This document shows, one piece after another, positions 55,072 through 63,770 of a stretch of 64,000 bases of DNA. Under the pieces are notes generated by a model. It was not told where the DNA came from. It saw only the letters and a list, made by a program, of their open reading frames with translations, and did no database searches. The stretch is taken from the NCBI GenBank assembly GCA_004292955.1, contig RDXX01000010.1:78371-142370 (forward strand), read 5' to 3'. How positions within the stretch are numbered: the stretch's first letter is position 1; each line of letters opens with the position of its first letter. Source of the DNA: Oscillatoriales cyanobacterium. Lineage in GTDB: Bacteria; Cyanobacteriota; Cyanobacteriia; Cyanobacteriales; Microcoleaceae. A program made the translations under genes and the position numbers.

Positions 55072-55456
55072 TCACTTCCCGAACGGCTGTCCCCAATACT
55101 GCCAACACTCTTTGTTAAAAGGAGATTTCCACTTGTAAATCAGCTCTGATTCCAATTGCAACCGCTGTTTGCGATTACCGGGCGCTCCGTACCAAAATGC
55201 AATACCCACAGCCGCATCCAAAGAATAACTCCGGTGCAATCCGATGTAATTTTCAATGTATTTATGACAATCGTGGCTCATCCACCGCTGTTTGGGAGTG
55301 CGTTGCGTTTCTCCGACGTACAGCAGCAGCGGGAGCGCGTTATCGATAACGAAGTAGAGGCAAGTGCGATCGCCCGAATCGGGTCGATCGCAAAATGAAA
55401 GGTTTTGATACTCCCCAGGGCTAAAGCCACGGAGATTCTTGAATGAATCGGAAAAC
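55072..55456 (-). CDS. GIY-YIG nuclease-fold protein, start unclear
   Basis: The frame runs leftward from a TGA near 55457. It contains LYFVIDNALPLLLYVGETQR (the GIY-YIG two-strand core, here LYFV...LYVGE), an HDCHKYIENY segment, and a C-terminal ESELIYKWKSPFNKE, where the Glu is the metal ligand. The usual length is about 110-120 residues, so the domain is nearly whole. But no ATG, GTG or TTG lies upstream of the core, only an internal ATG at 55281. Either a rare start is used or the 5' end was lost. It heads a packed set of small genes. Confidence 0.65.
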
Positions 55457-55704
55457 TCTCAAAGGCGTTATCAAATCACCTCTATTCGCTCAAAACAACT
55501 ACCCGTACAAAAGGTATTGCAATTGCGCTTACTTTAAATTGTGTTTGCTTGTCAGTATCCATCACATTTGCCAGATAGGTACGCAACACACATTCTGCCA
55601 TTACTTGTCAGTTATACAGGCTTATTACATGAATGGTAGTGGTGGCTCACTGCGCCGGGATTTCTCCGATACTAGACAAGTTTCAACACGTAGATGGGTT
55701 TTTT

Positions 55705-56512
55705 ATTAGAGAGTCGATGGCAGGGTGTCCCCCACCACCTCTCCTACAAAACCGTGCTTGCGACTTTCACCGCACACGGCTCCTGAGTGATGTAATCCTG
55801 GGTATGGATATAGTACGAACGCATCAGAAATGATTCATACCACTTGATAGTTTTCCTTTTACCCCTACATCCCACCATCAGATTTTTCTGTGGTATTAGG
55901 CTTTTAAAGGGTTACTCAGTCTCCATCTTTTACACCACCCGGCGCTGTCAGCATATCTCTACTATTACGGTAGAGCTTTGGCTTCTGCAACCATCTCTCA
56001 CACTCACAGCTTACGGCTAGCAACCTACTTAATTATTTAAGGGCTGTGAGTGCTTTACTTCGTTCCAAATACACATTGTTTGAGTTTTTAGTGCGATGCT
56101 ATCCACCGGGTTTATGGGCGGTGCTTATAGGTCGAGTAAACAATCGCCTATGCCCTATCCTTGCCTTTTGGCTTGGTCTTAATCAGTCTTTACCGTGTTT
56201 TGCGACGGGTTTATTCTGATTGAGCCGTTAGACCATCTTAGATAACGATGGTTCAGACACATCTTTGCTTTCGCTGCACATGAACTCTTGCTTGACAGTT
56301 ACCAGTTTCGGCTACCAGTAGTCTGTCTTTTATCCCCGCTTTACCCTGTTAGTTGCTACCTGACAAGATAGGGGATATGCTTTAACCGCTGCACTTGCGG
56401 ACTGGGATTAAGAATGACCCGCACCCAGATGTGTATCCAGTTATTATGACTTTATAGTCATCCTAGTCATCCCCCAAGTATTGTTACTCAGTTTCGGCTA
56501 AACGAATCGCAC
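55705..56512 (-). mobile_element. ORF-less group II intron
   Basis: Leftward, the sequence opens with GTGCGATTCGTTTAGCCGAA (GUGYG-type 5' end, near 56512; a start at 56514 is also possible). It ends with a canonical domain V at 55748-55782 (GAGCCGTGTGCGGTGAAAGT, then CGCAAGCACGG), followed by a domain VI stem closing GAGAG...CTCTC and an AT 3' end near 55705. The ~808-nt length leaves no room for a reverse transcriptase, and no such frame is present. It probably depends on a maturase elsewhere, or is inactive. Boundaries are good to a few bases. Confidence 0.85.
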
Positions 56513-56525
56513 ACTTACAATCTAA

Positions 56526-56855
56526 TTATAACAAATCTTTAGATCCATTATGTAAATAAATATTAAAGGCGGTTGAAACCGCTGCCGACTTCCTCCTCAT
56601 GTCTAAAGCCAGAGGCACGCCGGGCTCGTTTTTCGGTGAAGTTGCAGGGTAAAAGGGTCGAGGGTATCGGAGTAGCAAGGATTGGGAGTTAACTCGAATA
56701 AAGTTCCATGCTGCGGTTGCGGGCGTGCTAGCAAATTGCTGACACTCGAAAATTCGGTTTTTCCAAGAATGTAGGGCATCAGCGCTCATCGCCAATTTAG
56801 ATGCCCGACTCGGATAGTTGGAGTTGAATTTGGGGAAAAGTTCGAGTTGTTTCAC
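56526..56855 (-). CDS. Hypothetical protein upstream of the intron
   Basis: Leftward frame of 109 residues starting MKQLELFPKFNSNYPSRASK with SADALHSWKNRIFECQQF in the first half. The first half resembles a short cyanobacterial protein of unknown function that has a LELF-type start and a SWK-R-F helix. The second half loses that character, so the gene may be frameshifted or truncated by the intron region 14 bases downstream. Confidence 0.45.
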   Translation of the reverse strand: MKQLELFPKFNSNYPSRASKLAMSADALHSWKNRIFECQQFASTPATAAWNFIRVNSQSLLLRYPRPFYPATSPKNEPGVPLALDMRRKSAAVSTAFNIYLHNGSKDLL

Positions 56856-56874
56856 AAGTTTGGAAAGATTCGGA

Positions 56875-57897
56875 TTACATTAACTTTTCCATTTCAACAG
56901 CAGCCAAACGAGCTTGAAGTACCAACAAGTTTATCGGATCTATGGCGATACGAAAAGTCATTACTTTCAAGTTTTGGGGGACGTATTTACTCAACCGACT
57001 CTCTACTTGACTCGAACACACTATCAAATCAAATTGATCCAGGTCGCATTTATTATTTTGAACGGTTTCGAGGGTAACTGCTTCTGACTCTACGTGATGC
57101 ACGTTGTACTCGATTATCTCCTTCATCGCTTCGCTGCTAATTTGTTCTTTACATACGAATAACAGCTTGGCATTGCGGGGCAGCGGTGAAATACAGCTTA
57201 ACAATTGCATATCGGGTTGCACGTCAATTCCGATTATTTCTTTGTTGGGATCTGCCAGCTTCGCTACATCCCACAAGTTTTTAATAGTTGTTACCACCAA
57301 ATCTGCCGCCAACAACTGTTGAACTGATTCTGCTTCCTTATTTTTTAACGTGTTCCAATCAATTGATACTAAAGCTAACCCGGTTGCAGATTGAATGCTG
57401 CTGCCAATATCGATACTATCTGGGAAAAAATTCACAAATGCTACGTTGATTTGATGGCGATCGACAAGGACTGCTTGAGCGTAAGCCGCTGCTGAAAACT
57501 CCGACACGCTCAGCCCACTTTGAGATGCAGAACGAAAAGCTTGATCGAGCAAGTCGTAGAAACTTTTCCGGGCTATTATTTGTTTCACAGACTGGGAATC
57601 GGCGATAAAAGTTCCTTTGCCCCGCAGACCTATCAAATATCCTGAATTAATCAGTTCGTTGTACACCAAGGCTACAGTATTGTGGTTGACTCCTAAATGC
57701 TTTGCTAAATGAACGCCCGGTGGTAGTGGCTGGTTCGGCTTGAGACTGCCCCGCACGATCAATAGCTTAATCTGCTCGGTAATTTGAGCGGCAATTGTTA
57801 GTGGCGCTCCAGTATCCACAACAATAGGGAGTAAAACCGGGTCTTTCATGTAAGCTGGCATATTTGTGACTATTTTAGTAATTAATCTTTTTGACAT
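56875..57897 (-). CDS. GntR-family transcriptional regulator
   Basis: DNA-binding regulator of 340 residues. A GntR winged helix-turn-helix covers ~30-100 (QITEQIKLLIVRGSLKPNQP, LAKHLGVNHNTVALVYNELI, GYLIGLRGKGTFIADS). The remaining ~240 residues do not look like an aminotransferase (MocR) domain and instead form an alpha/beta effector region (LLAADLVVTTIKNLWDVAKL). It is near a PAS-only protein on the same strand (57988) and could share its signal. Ligand and target are unknown. Confidence 0.85.
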   Translation of the reverse strand: MSKRLITKIVTNMPAYMKDPVLLPIVVDTGAPLTIAAQITEQIKLLIVRGSLKPNQPLPPGVHLAKHLGVNHNTVALVYNELINSGYLIGLRGKGTFIADSQSVKQIIARKSFYDLLDQAFRSASQSGLSVSEFSAAAYAQAVLVDRHQINVAFVNFFPDSIDIGSSIQSATGLALVSIDWNTLKNKEAESVQQLLAADLVVTTIKNLWDVAKLADPNKEIIGIDVQPDMQLLSCISPLPRNAKLLFVCKEQISSEAMKEIIEYNVHHVESEAVTLETVQNNKCDLDQFDLIVCSSQVESRLSKYVPQNLKVMTFRIAIDPINLLVLQARLAAVEMEKLM

Positions 57898-57987
57898 TCA
57901 AGCAATTTCTAAAATTCAGTACGAAAAGCGCCCTCTCTCTTAAAATGTATGTTTGCACTCCGCTTTTTGTGGGTACTTTTCTATCCA

Positions 57988-58341
57988 TTAATTAAGTTTA
58001 CATATCCACAGACGCCCGGCGTATTCCCCATCAGTCCACAACGGTTTAGAATAGCGTTCGATTGTGCGGCCGTCCCTCAGTTGAACTTTATCGTGAAATT
58101 CTAGCTGAGTCTGCTTGTAAATTTCTGTTATGTTCTTGAGAAAAACTTGGGGATTGTCGAATTGTTCGGCAACAAACTGCAACGCTAGGCGATCGGATAG
58201 TGACCTGATAATAAATTCAGGTACATTCCAGATTTTTAACACACTGGGAGTCAGCCCTGAAATTTGTCTCTGGCTGTTTACTAACAAAATTCCAGAGTTT
58301 GCATCTTGATTTTTTAACTTGTCTGAAATTGGCAACATCAA
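57988..58341 (-). CDS. PAS-domain-only protein
   Basis: Protein of 117 residues made of a single PAS-like fold: NSGILLVNSQRQISGLTPSV, IWNVPEFIIRSLSDRLALQF, then the five-strand end VQLRDGRTIERYSKPLWTDG. It has no output domain. It is a paralogue of the 163-residue protein at 61127. It lies 90 bases upstream of the GntR regulator on the same strand, so it may sense a ligand or partner for that regulator. A longer start upstream is possible. Confidence 0.75.
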   Translation of the reverse strand: MMLPISDKLKNQDANSGILLVNSQRQISGLTPSVLKIWNVPEFIIRSLSDRLALQFVAEQFDNPQVFLKNITEIYKQTQLEFHDKVQLRDGRTIERYSKPLWTDGEYAGRLWICKLN

Positions 58342-58689
58342 AAAGTGATTGGGGTTCGGGGTTACTTTTTATTAAGAAAAATAAATATTTAGTTTGTTTC
58401 TCCAATATTTAATTTTCTTATCACACTTTTAAAACTGTAGAAGGACAGTTTTACCTACTTACAATACATCCTACCACAACTGAAACACGAAAGTTCCCAG
58501 ATAACACTGGTTGACTGGTACTACGGGTCGCTCCTGGCTATCCGGTGATTGATATAGCTTATGTGTCTCAGGGTAAGGATTTCAGCGATTTCATCGCCAA
58601 ATCTTTGTGCTTTTCGATACAGTAGACCTCTCCCATAATTCTAATCCCTTCCCCCGCTTGGTTTTGGGAACCCGGCCCCCTAAAGGGCC

Positions 58690-58834
58690 CAGGGCTGTTT
58701 CATTCTCTTGTAGGGGCGGTGCCAAGAGTGCCCGCCCGATCTCTGAAACACCTACAAAATCGTGGAGGGGGAGGGTAGGCACGGGGGCACTACCCCTACA
58801 AAACGATGATTCGTCTGAGAATGAAACAGCCCTG
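58690..58834. repeat. 145-bp inverted-repeat element with TGTAGGGGC core
   Basis: CAGGGCTGTTTCATTCTC (58690-58707) and its complement (58817-58834) bound an interior with TGTAGGGGCGGTGCC and CCCCTACA halves. The same interior is found in the element at 35791 with different outer ends. Confidence 0.8.
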
Positions 58835-59079
58835 CTCAAGGGCCTGGCTGCCAAAACCAACGCTTCAATAAGGGTTTCAACGGTCGAGCGATAAAAACTG
58901 CCCGGTTTCATGATCTAAATTTTACTGTTTTTTTTCAGCTTGTAGGGACTTTTATTGACACATAACGATCGCACCTATTCGCCATCTTACTAATCCACAT
59001 ACCACCAAAATTTTTCGATTTTCAGCGAAATCTTTCCGATGCTACTCTCCAGATTTTTAGTAATCTAATTAGATGTTCG

Positions 59080-59618
59080 ACAAAGATTCTTTTTTGAGTC
59101 TTTGACTTATTCGCTCTTTTTTGAGCTGGGGTCAGAACTCCGTGACGAGGTTTTTTATGAGGAGTATTAATTAACGGTTATCCTACATAAGCTTTATCCC
59201 CTTGAAACTTTTGTGAGGTTAAGAGTGACAATCGCTGCTTTCTCCAAATGTTTATGTCGGCTGTTGATCCGGTTTCTCCTACTACTACGTCAACAATCTC
59301 TTTACCGGATGAAAAGTAGGTAAGTTATGCAGGTACACCAATGTCAACAGAATTTGATCTGCGATCGTTAGTTTAGGGGGGCGACCACTGCCGGGTTTAA
59401 TGAGCCGAGTTTTCTGACTTTACGCAAGATTTTTTTTGACGAGCATACAGATTTTCGGCATTAGTAATTAGTTGTATTAATTGGTCGGAGTCTATACCCA
59501 ACATTCTTTGAGTCTCGGATGGATGCTTTTCAAGATATTCTCGAAGTTGGCTCATGTTGAGAGGGGGTAAAACTTCATTATAGCTTGTAAAAGTATAGTC
59601 ATTTATTGCACATGACAT
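59080..59618 (-). pseudogene. IS5-like transposase remnant
   Basis: The leftward 73-codon frame (59397-59618) contains MSQLREYLEKHPSETQRMLG, typical of the N-terminal helix of a DDE_4-type transposase. After a frameshift the sequence continues LIKPGSGRPPKLTIADQILL and VYLHNLPTFHPV, then stops and frame changes accumulate. The catalytic region is gone or unreadable. It abuts the TnpB element at its right end. Confidence 0.75.
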
Positions 59619-59662
59619 GGGAGGCGTTAAATCCCTCCCCCTTCGCTTTTACTTTGAGCGGA
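59610..59662 (-). other. Right end of TnpB element / possible omega-RNA 3' region
   Basis: Just after tnpB, a GGGAGGGATTTAACGCCTCCC palindrome (about 59619-59639) forms a hairpin. CATGGGAGGCGT here resembles CATGGGGAGGCGT at the left side (near 60985-61000). In IS200/IS605 elements the right end encodes the guide RNA of TnpB, so the region is a candidate, but boundaries and guide were not proven. Confidence 0.4.
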
Positions 59663-60877
59663 TTAACCCGCCTCGGCTGAACTACGCAGCTCTCTATCAA
59701 GAGTGCTAAAAGCATTTGGGATTGCTTTTCTGAGGATGTTATAAGAACCATTAACATCGGAATTAATTAATTGACCGATTGATGTTCTGTACAATCCTCT
59801 TTTGATTCGCCTGCCACTAAATATGACATTCGACGCATCAATATGTCCGTAAACAGGAATTGGATCTAGGTTCAAAAAGCTCGACTTAGAGGTGTAAGAC
59901 TCTTCTTGAACTATCACTTTAATTCCCACCAATCGAGTTTTGTATTCCAACATCTCAATTAGTCTAGCGTGAGGAATGCTGACAAAGTTTTGATTAGTTT
60001 GTTTGGACAGGTCAATTCCGGTTTTCCACTGTGCATTTTTACCAATTACTAGCGTCCCAATTTGATGCGCCGTCAAAATATCGACGATTAATCGGCTGGT
60101 GTGATGCAAGTAATTATCTACTTTTTGGTGGCGACACCGGGTCAAGCGTTGAATCCGTGATGATGTCTGGCTATTTCCTTTTAATTGAGACTGCAATTGG
60201 GCTTTACGTTTGTTGTAGAACTGGTTAATCGATTTGAGTGGTCGCCCGTTAACCAAAAGAGGGATAAATCCCGGTTGATTTGAAGTTAGCGCCAGTAAAT
60301 TGTCCAGTCCCAAATCAATACTAGCTACGAAGTTGTTAATTCTAGCGGTGGACTCCGGTTCATCGTAAATTACCTCAATTACATAAGCATCGCATTTGGG
60401 AACCAATCTAACTTGACAGATTTGTTCGGGATTTATTTTGGTTTTGATTGAAATTTCAGTACCCGACAGTTTAATAATTCCACTCTTTAACTGCCTGCTG
60501 CTAATCGCTTGCTTTGTATAAACCAGGATGTTTCGACCTTTTACTTTATCTTTGTACTTAGGTAGTTTTGGACGACCCGTAAATTTAGAGGCATCTTTTT
60601 TGTAAGCTTTGAGAGCTTCAAAAAACGATTTCCAATTTTTATCTAACAACATCAAGATTTGCTGGCTTACTTTTGCGGGTATTGCTTTGTAAGCTTCGTG
60701 AGATTTCATGAGGCGATTCATTTCGTTGTAATTGATGTAGCCCCATCCATACACAAAGCTTTGACGGATCGCATAATTGGCTGCATTGTAAAGATTCTTC
60801 GATTTGAAAGCTAGTTCGTCAATCTGAGCAAAACGGTGTTCGGTAGATTTGATGATGTGACGTTCTGTTAGCTGCAT
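59663..60877 (-). CDS. tnpB: RNA-guided endonuclease TnpB (IS1341-like, no TnpA)
   Basis: Protein of 404 residues. The RuvC-like catalytic residues are Asp188 (SIDLGLDN), Glu325 (VIVQEESYTSK) and Asp374 (NSDVNGSYN). An N-terminal helix-rich region (MQLTERHIIKSTEHRF) precedes them. The usual CxxC zinc-ribbon Cys pairs are absent between Glu and the last Asp (SFLNLDPIPVYGHID). AAGGAGG lies seven bases before the ATG at 60877, which is preferred over an upstream start at 60922. No tnpA is near. It likely cuts DNA guided by an RNA from the element's right end and may still be functional. Confidence 0.9.
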   Translation of the reverse strand: MQLTERHIIKSTEHRFAQIDELAFKSKNLYNAANYAIRQSFVYGWGYINYNEMNRLMKSHEAYKAIPAKVSQQILMLLDKNWKSFFEALKAYKKDASKFTGRPKLPKYKDKVKGRNILVYTKQAISSRQLKSGIIKLSGTEISIKTKINPEQICQVRLVPKCDAYVIEVIYDEPESTARINNFVASIDLGLDNLLALTSNQPGFIPLLVNGRPLKSINQFYNKRKAQLQSQLKGNSQTSSRIQRLTRCRHQKVDNYLHHTSRLIVDILTAHQIGTLVIGKNAQWKTGIDLSKQTNQNFVSIPHARLIEMLEYKTRLVGIKVIVQEESYTSKSSFLNLDPIPVYGHIDASNVIFSGRRIKRGLYRTSIGQLINSDVNGSYNILRKAIPNAFSTLDRELRSSAEAG

Positions 60878-60929
60878 TCTGAACCTCCTTCTTTCAGCTC
60901 GGCGATTGTGGGGAGTAGTCAACTATAAT

Positions 60930-61010
60930 TAAACCACTTTCTGTCTGTCATGCCGGATGTGGCAATGCCAGAGGGCTTGGACGCCTCCCCATGCGGTTGT
61001 GTAACTTATT
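60930..61010 (-). other. Left end of TnpB element (putative)
   Basis: The sequence upstream of tnpB has a GCC-ACATCC-GGC small stem and CATGGGGAGGCGT, which resembles the right-end sequence. These features fit the subterminal hairpins of IS200/IS605 ends. No exact junction was established. Confidence 0.35.
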
Positions 61011-61126
61011 ATTGTTTTAGCGTAGTTTGATAGTTTTATTTTTAACATCCTGATTACAGGATACCACAATCGCTTATCCCTGCTTACAAACTGAATGAAG
61101 TTTTATAATACTTTAAGAGCGATCGG

Positions 61127-61618
61127 TCAACCATTTCTTTTTGGGAGATGTCTAAAAAAATCAGGGCAAATATAAACTATTAATTTTGGCTCATCAAATA
61201 TGAATTTGTCAAGTTCGCGACTTTTCCAGACTCTCCCTACATATTGTTCTTCAAGCCATTGCGACTGAGAAGATATCTCTAACAGCCGACCGCATTTAAA
61301 TTTAATAATTGCATAAATATTCAATTCCGGCTTTTGGTATACTTCTGTTATTTGTTTAACAAATTTTTGAGGTTCTTCTAAATAGTGAGAAGCTAACTGT
61401 AAAGCTTGGAACTCGTTTTGTGAGTCTATAACGTATTTTGGGAGACTCCACAACTCTATAAAATTTCGATTTATACTCACTATTCTTCTGTTATTATCGA
61501 CTACAAGAATTCCCGTATTAGATTGACTTTTCCCTTGATATAATTTGCTCATAATTGTGATGTTTGGGTATTTTTGATGAAGCATACCTAAAGCAAGTCT
61601 AACAGAGTTGGGAAGCAA
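61127..61618 (-). CDS. PAS-domain-only protein, paralogue
   Basis: Protein of 163 residues with the PAS core NTGILVVDNNRRIVSINRNF, ELWSLPKYVIDSQNEFQALQ and the last strands IIKFKCGRLLEISSQSQWLE. It is clearly related to the protein at 57988, with a longer C-terminal tail (FIFDEPKLIVYICPDFFRHL) and a ~30-residue N-terminal extension. No output domain is present. The two PAS genes bracket the TnpB and IS5-like elements, suggesting that a once adjacent pair was split or duplicated. Confidence 0.75.
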   Translation of the reverse strand: MLPNSVRLALGMLHQKYPNITIMSKLYQGKSQSNTGILVVDNNRRIVSINRNFIELWSLPKYVIDSQNEFQALQLASHYLEEPQKFVKQITEVYQKPELNIYAIIKFKCGRLLEISSQSQWLEEQYVGRVWKSRELDKFIFDEPKLIVYICPDFFRHLPKRNG

Positions 61619-62314
61619 CTTGCTCTGGTTGCACGATCAGCCCATAAAATAGGTAGGTCGGTACGAATAAACTTCGCTGTGTCAGGACAGACGCAGAACT
61701 GACACTTTCACAAAGGCCTGGGATCGGTTTTCCGATCGGTACGTCTCTAATCGCCAATTAATTGGACAAACGTGGACTCAGCATACAAAATAAAACCAAG
61801 ACGCCTCAAAAGCGGTCATTCTTTTTGGCATACCTGCTGGCATTACAGGACAGAGGCTATTGATACTGTTCGATGAAGACCCGCCTCAATGGGGCGTTTC
61901 TTAGGGATAAATCCCCCTCGGATTTCTCCGGTAATGTTTTCCTCGTCAATGTTAGTGGGGCTTGTCGTGCCGGAGACACTTCCTTAGCTAAATAGAGATG
62001 TTTAATCTCCGGCGACATAGCTATGGGCTGGAAAGCACCCATAGGTGTCGTGACCTTACTAACGTAGCCTGGTTAGAGACTTAGACTGGCTATCTTGTCC
62101 ACTTTTGTCCAGTGTTTAGCGGATAGCAACGCTTACGTGTCTGGCAATGAGAGAAAAAAGAATAGAACACGGTAGGGCCACTCAAGGGGCATTAGTCTAC
62201 TTGACTGGTTTTAGTATACTGCTTTATTATTATAATATACTGGCGCTTAACAAATTTCGCCCCCTAAAGGCACCAAATCTAGTCAAAGTAAAATTATACG
62301 GCAGGAGTGGATCT
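61619..62314. other. Unassigned region
   Basis: I cannot support a gene here. A leftward frame at 61857-62042 and a neighbouring frame with TNIDEENITGEIRGGFIPKK have some protein character and could be a decayed gene. GCGTTTAGCGG/AGCAACGC-type inverted sequences occur near 62115. Confidence 0.35.
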
Positions 62315-63007
62315 ATGCAGTGGCTGTTAAGTTTGGCAGAAGAATATCGGAATCTCCTCCGAAATGGACATTTTTACGAAACCTTGGCAGTGACTTCAAC
62401 GCCAGAGGAGATTAGAGGTTGGATTCGCCAGTTATATCACCTATCCCGCGATTTTACCTCGGCGCTATCTCTGCGCCATGCCATGTGCCACGACCCTTAT
62501 TACCAAGGGTGCTTTGCCCGACATGCGATGGAGGAAGTCGATCACTGCGAACGGCTAATTGAGTGGATGCACACATATGATTTTCTGGAACCCGATGAGA
62601 GTCCAACTAACGTGCCGGCAACCCTTGAAACCATATCAGTAAACGCATATTGCTTTCGTTCAGTCCTGCGCGAATCAAACGCACACCAAATCATTACACT
62701 GAATTTAATCTCAGAAGGGGTGTCCTATGACTTCTTCTGTGCAGCGAGTCCGAAGCTTGCAAAGCTGGGGCTGCAAGCGGGTCGCTACTGGCAAATCCAT
62801 AATCAGATTGACCAACAGCACCTAGCAATGGGACTTGACCTGATTCCTCAATGCGAGAAAGACTCATCTTTGGGTAAGGTCTACGCTCGGATTGCTTGGG
62901 AAATGACTTGTTTGTACGGTCAGATGCTGGACTCTTGGAGCCTTCTCGGTAACAAAACTACCGGGGACAGACACGAGCTTTCAAAAGTTGCAGCTTTGAC
63001 AAGGTAA
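62315..63007 (+). CDS. Haem-oxygenase-fold (HDO-like) iron protein
   Basis: Helical protein of 230 residues. HAMEEVDHCERLIEW, LNLISEGVSYDFFCAA and HNQIDQQHLAMGLDLI supply a spaced Glu/His, Glu and Asp-x-x-x-His set resembling the di-iron ligands of haem-oxygenase-like oxidases (HDOs); TenA/PqqC folds are alternatives. An AGGAG ribosome site seven bases before the ATG at 62315 decides the start against a longer frame from 62147. The reaction is unknown; HDOs often modify amino acids or natural products. Confidence 0.75.
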   Translation: MQWLLSLAEEYRNLLRNGHFYETLAVTSTPEEIRGWIRQLYHLSRDFTSALSLRHAMCHDPYYQGCFARHAMEEVDHCERLIEWMHTYDFLEPDESPTNVPATLETISVNAYCFRSVLRESNAHQIITLNLISEGVSYDFFCAASPKLAKLGLQAGRYWQIHNQIDQQHLAMGLDLIPQCEKDSSLGKVYARIAWEMTCLYGQMLDSWSLLGNKTTGDRHELSKVAALTR

Positions 63008-63135
63008 TTGCGATCGCCCGCATTGATAGCAGCAAAAATAGCGGTGGCGCCCAGTGGTGGTGGTGTTTTCGATTAGCTTTTTGCTGCTATTCCACGCCTT
63101 GAGGTGAATGTTGCCATACCCGAGCCTTTCAGCCT

Positions 63136-63354
63136 TCAACCAACTTTGCGCTGCGATTCTCTCAAATGGCGTGCTACCAACAGCATTACTTGATTTTCCT
63201 CAGTCTCGTCCTTGAGCTCAGATAAGGCTCGTTCGATCCTCAAGAGCGGATGTTCTTCTCTCATCCTTCTTGTTTCAAAGTCATTCTCTTGGGAAACGAT
63301 GCGAACTACGCTAGCGCACTCGCTACGCGGACGCAACCGGGCAATCACTTCCAT
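63136..63354 (-). CDS. Small hypothetical protein
   Basis: Leftward frame of 72 residues, charged and helical (EEHPLLRIERALSELKDETE, NQVMLLVARHLRESQRKVG). The first half includes LRPRSECASVV, which comes from a CGCTAGCGCACTCGCTACGCGGACGC-like cyanobacterial repeat. It may be a real small protein or a product of repeat sequence. Confidence 0.35.
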   Translation of the reverse strand: MEVIARLRPRSECASVVRIVSQENDFETRRMREEHPLLRIERALSELKDETEENQVMLLVARHLRESQRKVG

Positions 63355-63380
63355 GCACCGCCATTGATTGGGTAGAAGCT

Positions 63381-63725
63381 TTGCGGGAAGCAGCTTCGAG
63401 GGTGGGAGCAGCGCTGCCCGAACGCGAACACAGCCTTAGGGAAATAGAAATAGCAGCGAAGTGGGAGATGCGCCGGGGGATACTGGCTGCGGTGTACGCC
63501 CAGTGCCGGGATTGGCTGTGGGGCGAAGTAGGAAGTGGCGCCCTCAACCACTTGATTGCCGAGAGGAGCATGAGTCGAGAGGCGATCGCCGAGTTGGGAT
63601 TGGGCTACTACCACAGCAAGAATGAAGTTGCAGCAGCGCTCAAGGAGCAGAATTACGACTTAGAGATTGCCGAAGAAGTGGGCGTGTTGACCCGCAAGTG
63701 GGAAGGGTTAGGAACTGTAACTTAA
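63381..63725 (+). pseudogene. Fragment resembling DnaG/plasmid-type primase N-terminus
   Basis: The frame is open from about 63318, with only a TTG (63381) as a usable start, and ends TAA at 63723-63725. LNHLIAERSMSREAIAELGL followed by GYYHSKNEVAAALKEQNYDL is like the helical segment of DnaG-type primases that precedes the TOPRIM domain. At 114 residues no zinc or TOPRIM domain is present, so this is a truncated piece or a small adaptor. A clear terminator follows. Confidence 0.5.
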
Positions 63726-63734
63726 TTTATGGAC

Positions 63735-63770
63735 AAAGCTACCCATCATTGACTATTTGGGTAGCTTTTT
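63735..63770 (+). terminator. Rho-independent terminator
   Basis: AAAGCTACCCA (63735-63745) pairs with TGGGTAGCTTT (63758-63768), followed by a short T run, 10 bases after the primase-like fragment. Confidence 0.8.

Noticed and set aside
58607..58911. Frames on both strands over the 58690 element
   Set aside because: They arise from the inverted repeat and are mirror images of each other.
61857..62042. Leftward 61-codon frame as a gene
   Set aside because: Protein character switches between frames and no start or family is evident; left as unassigned.
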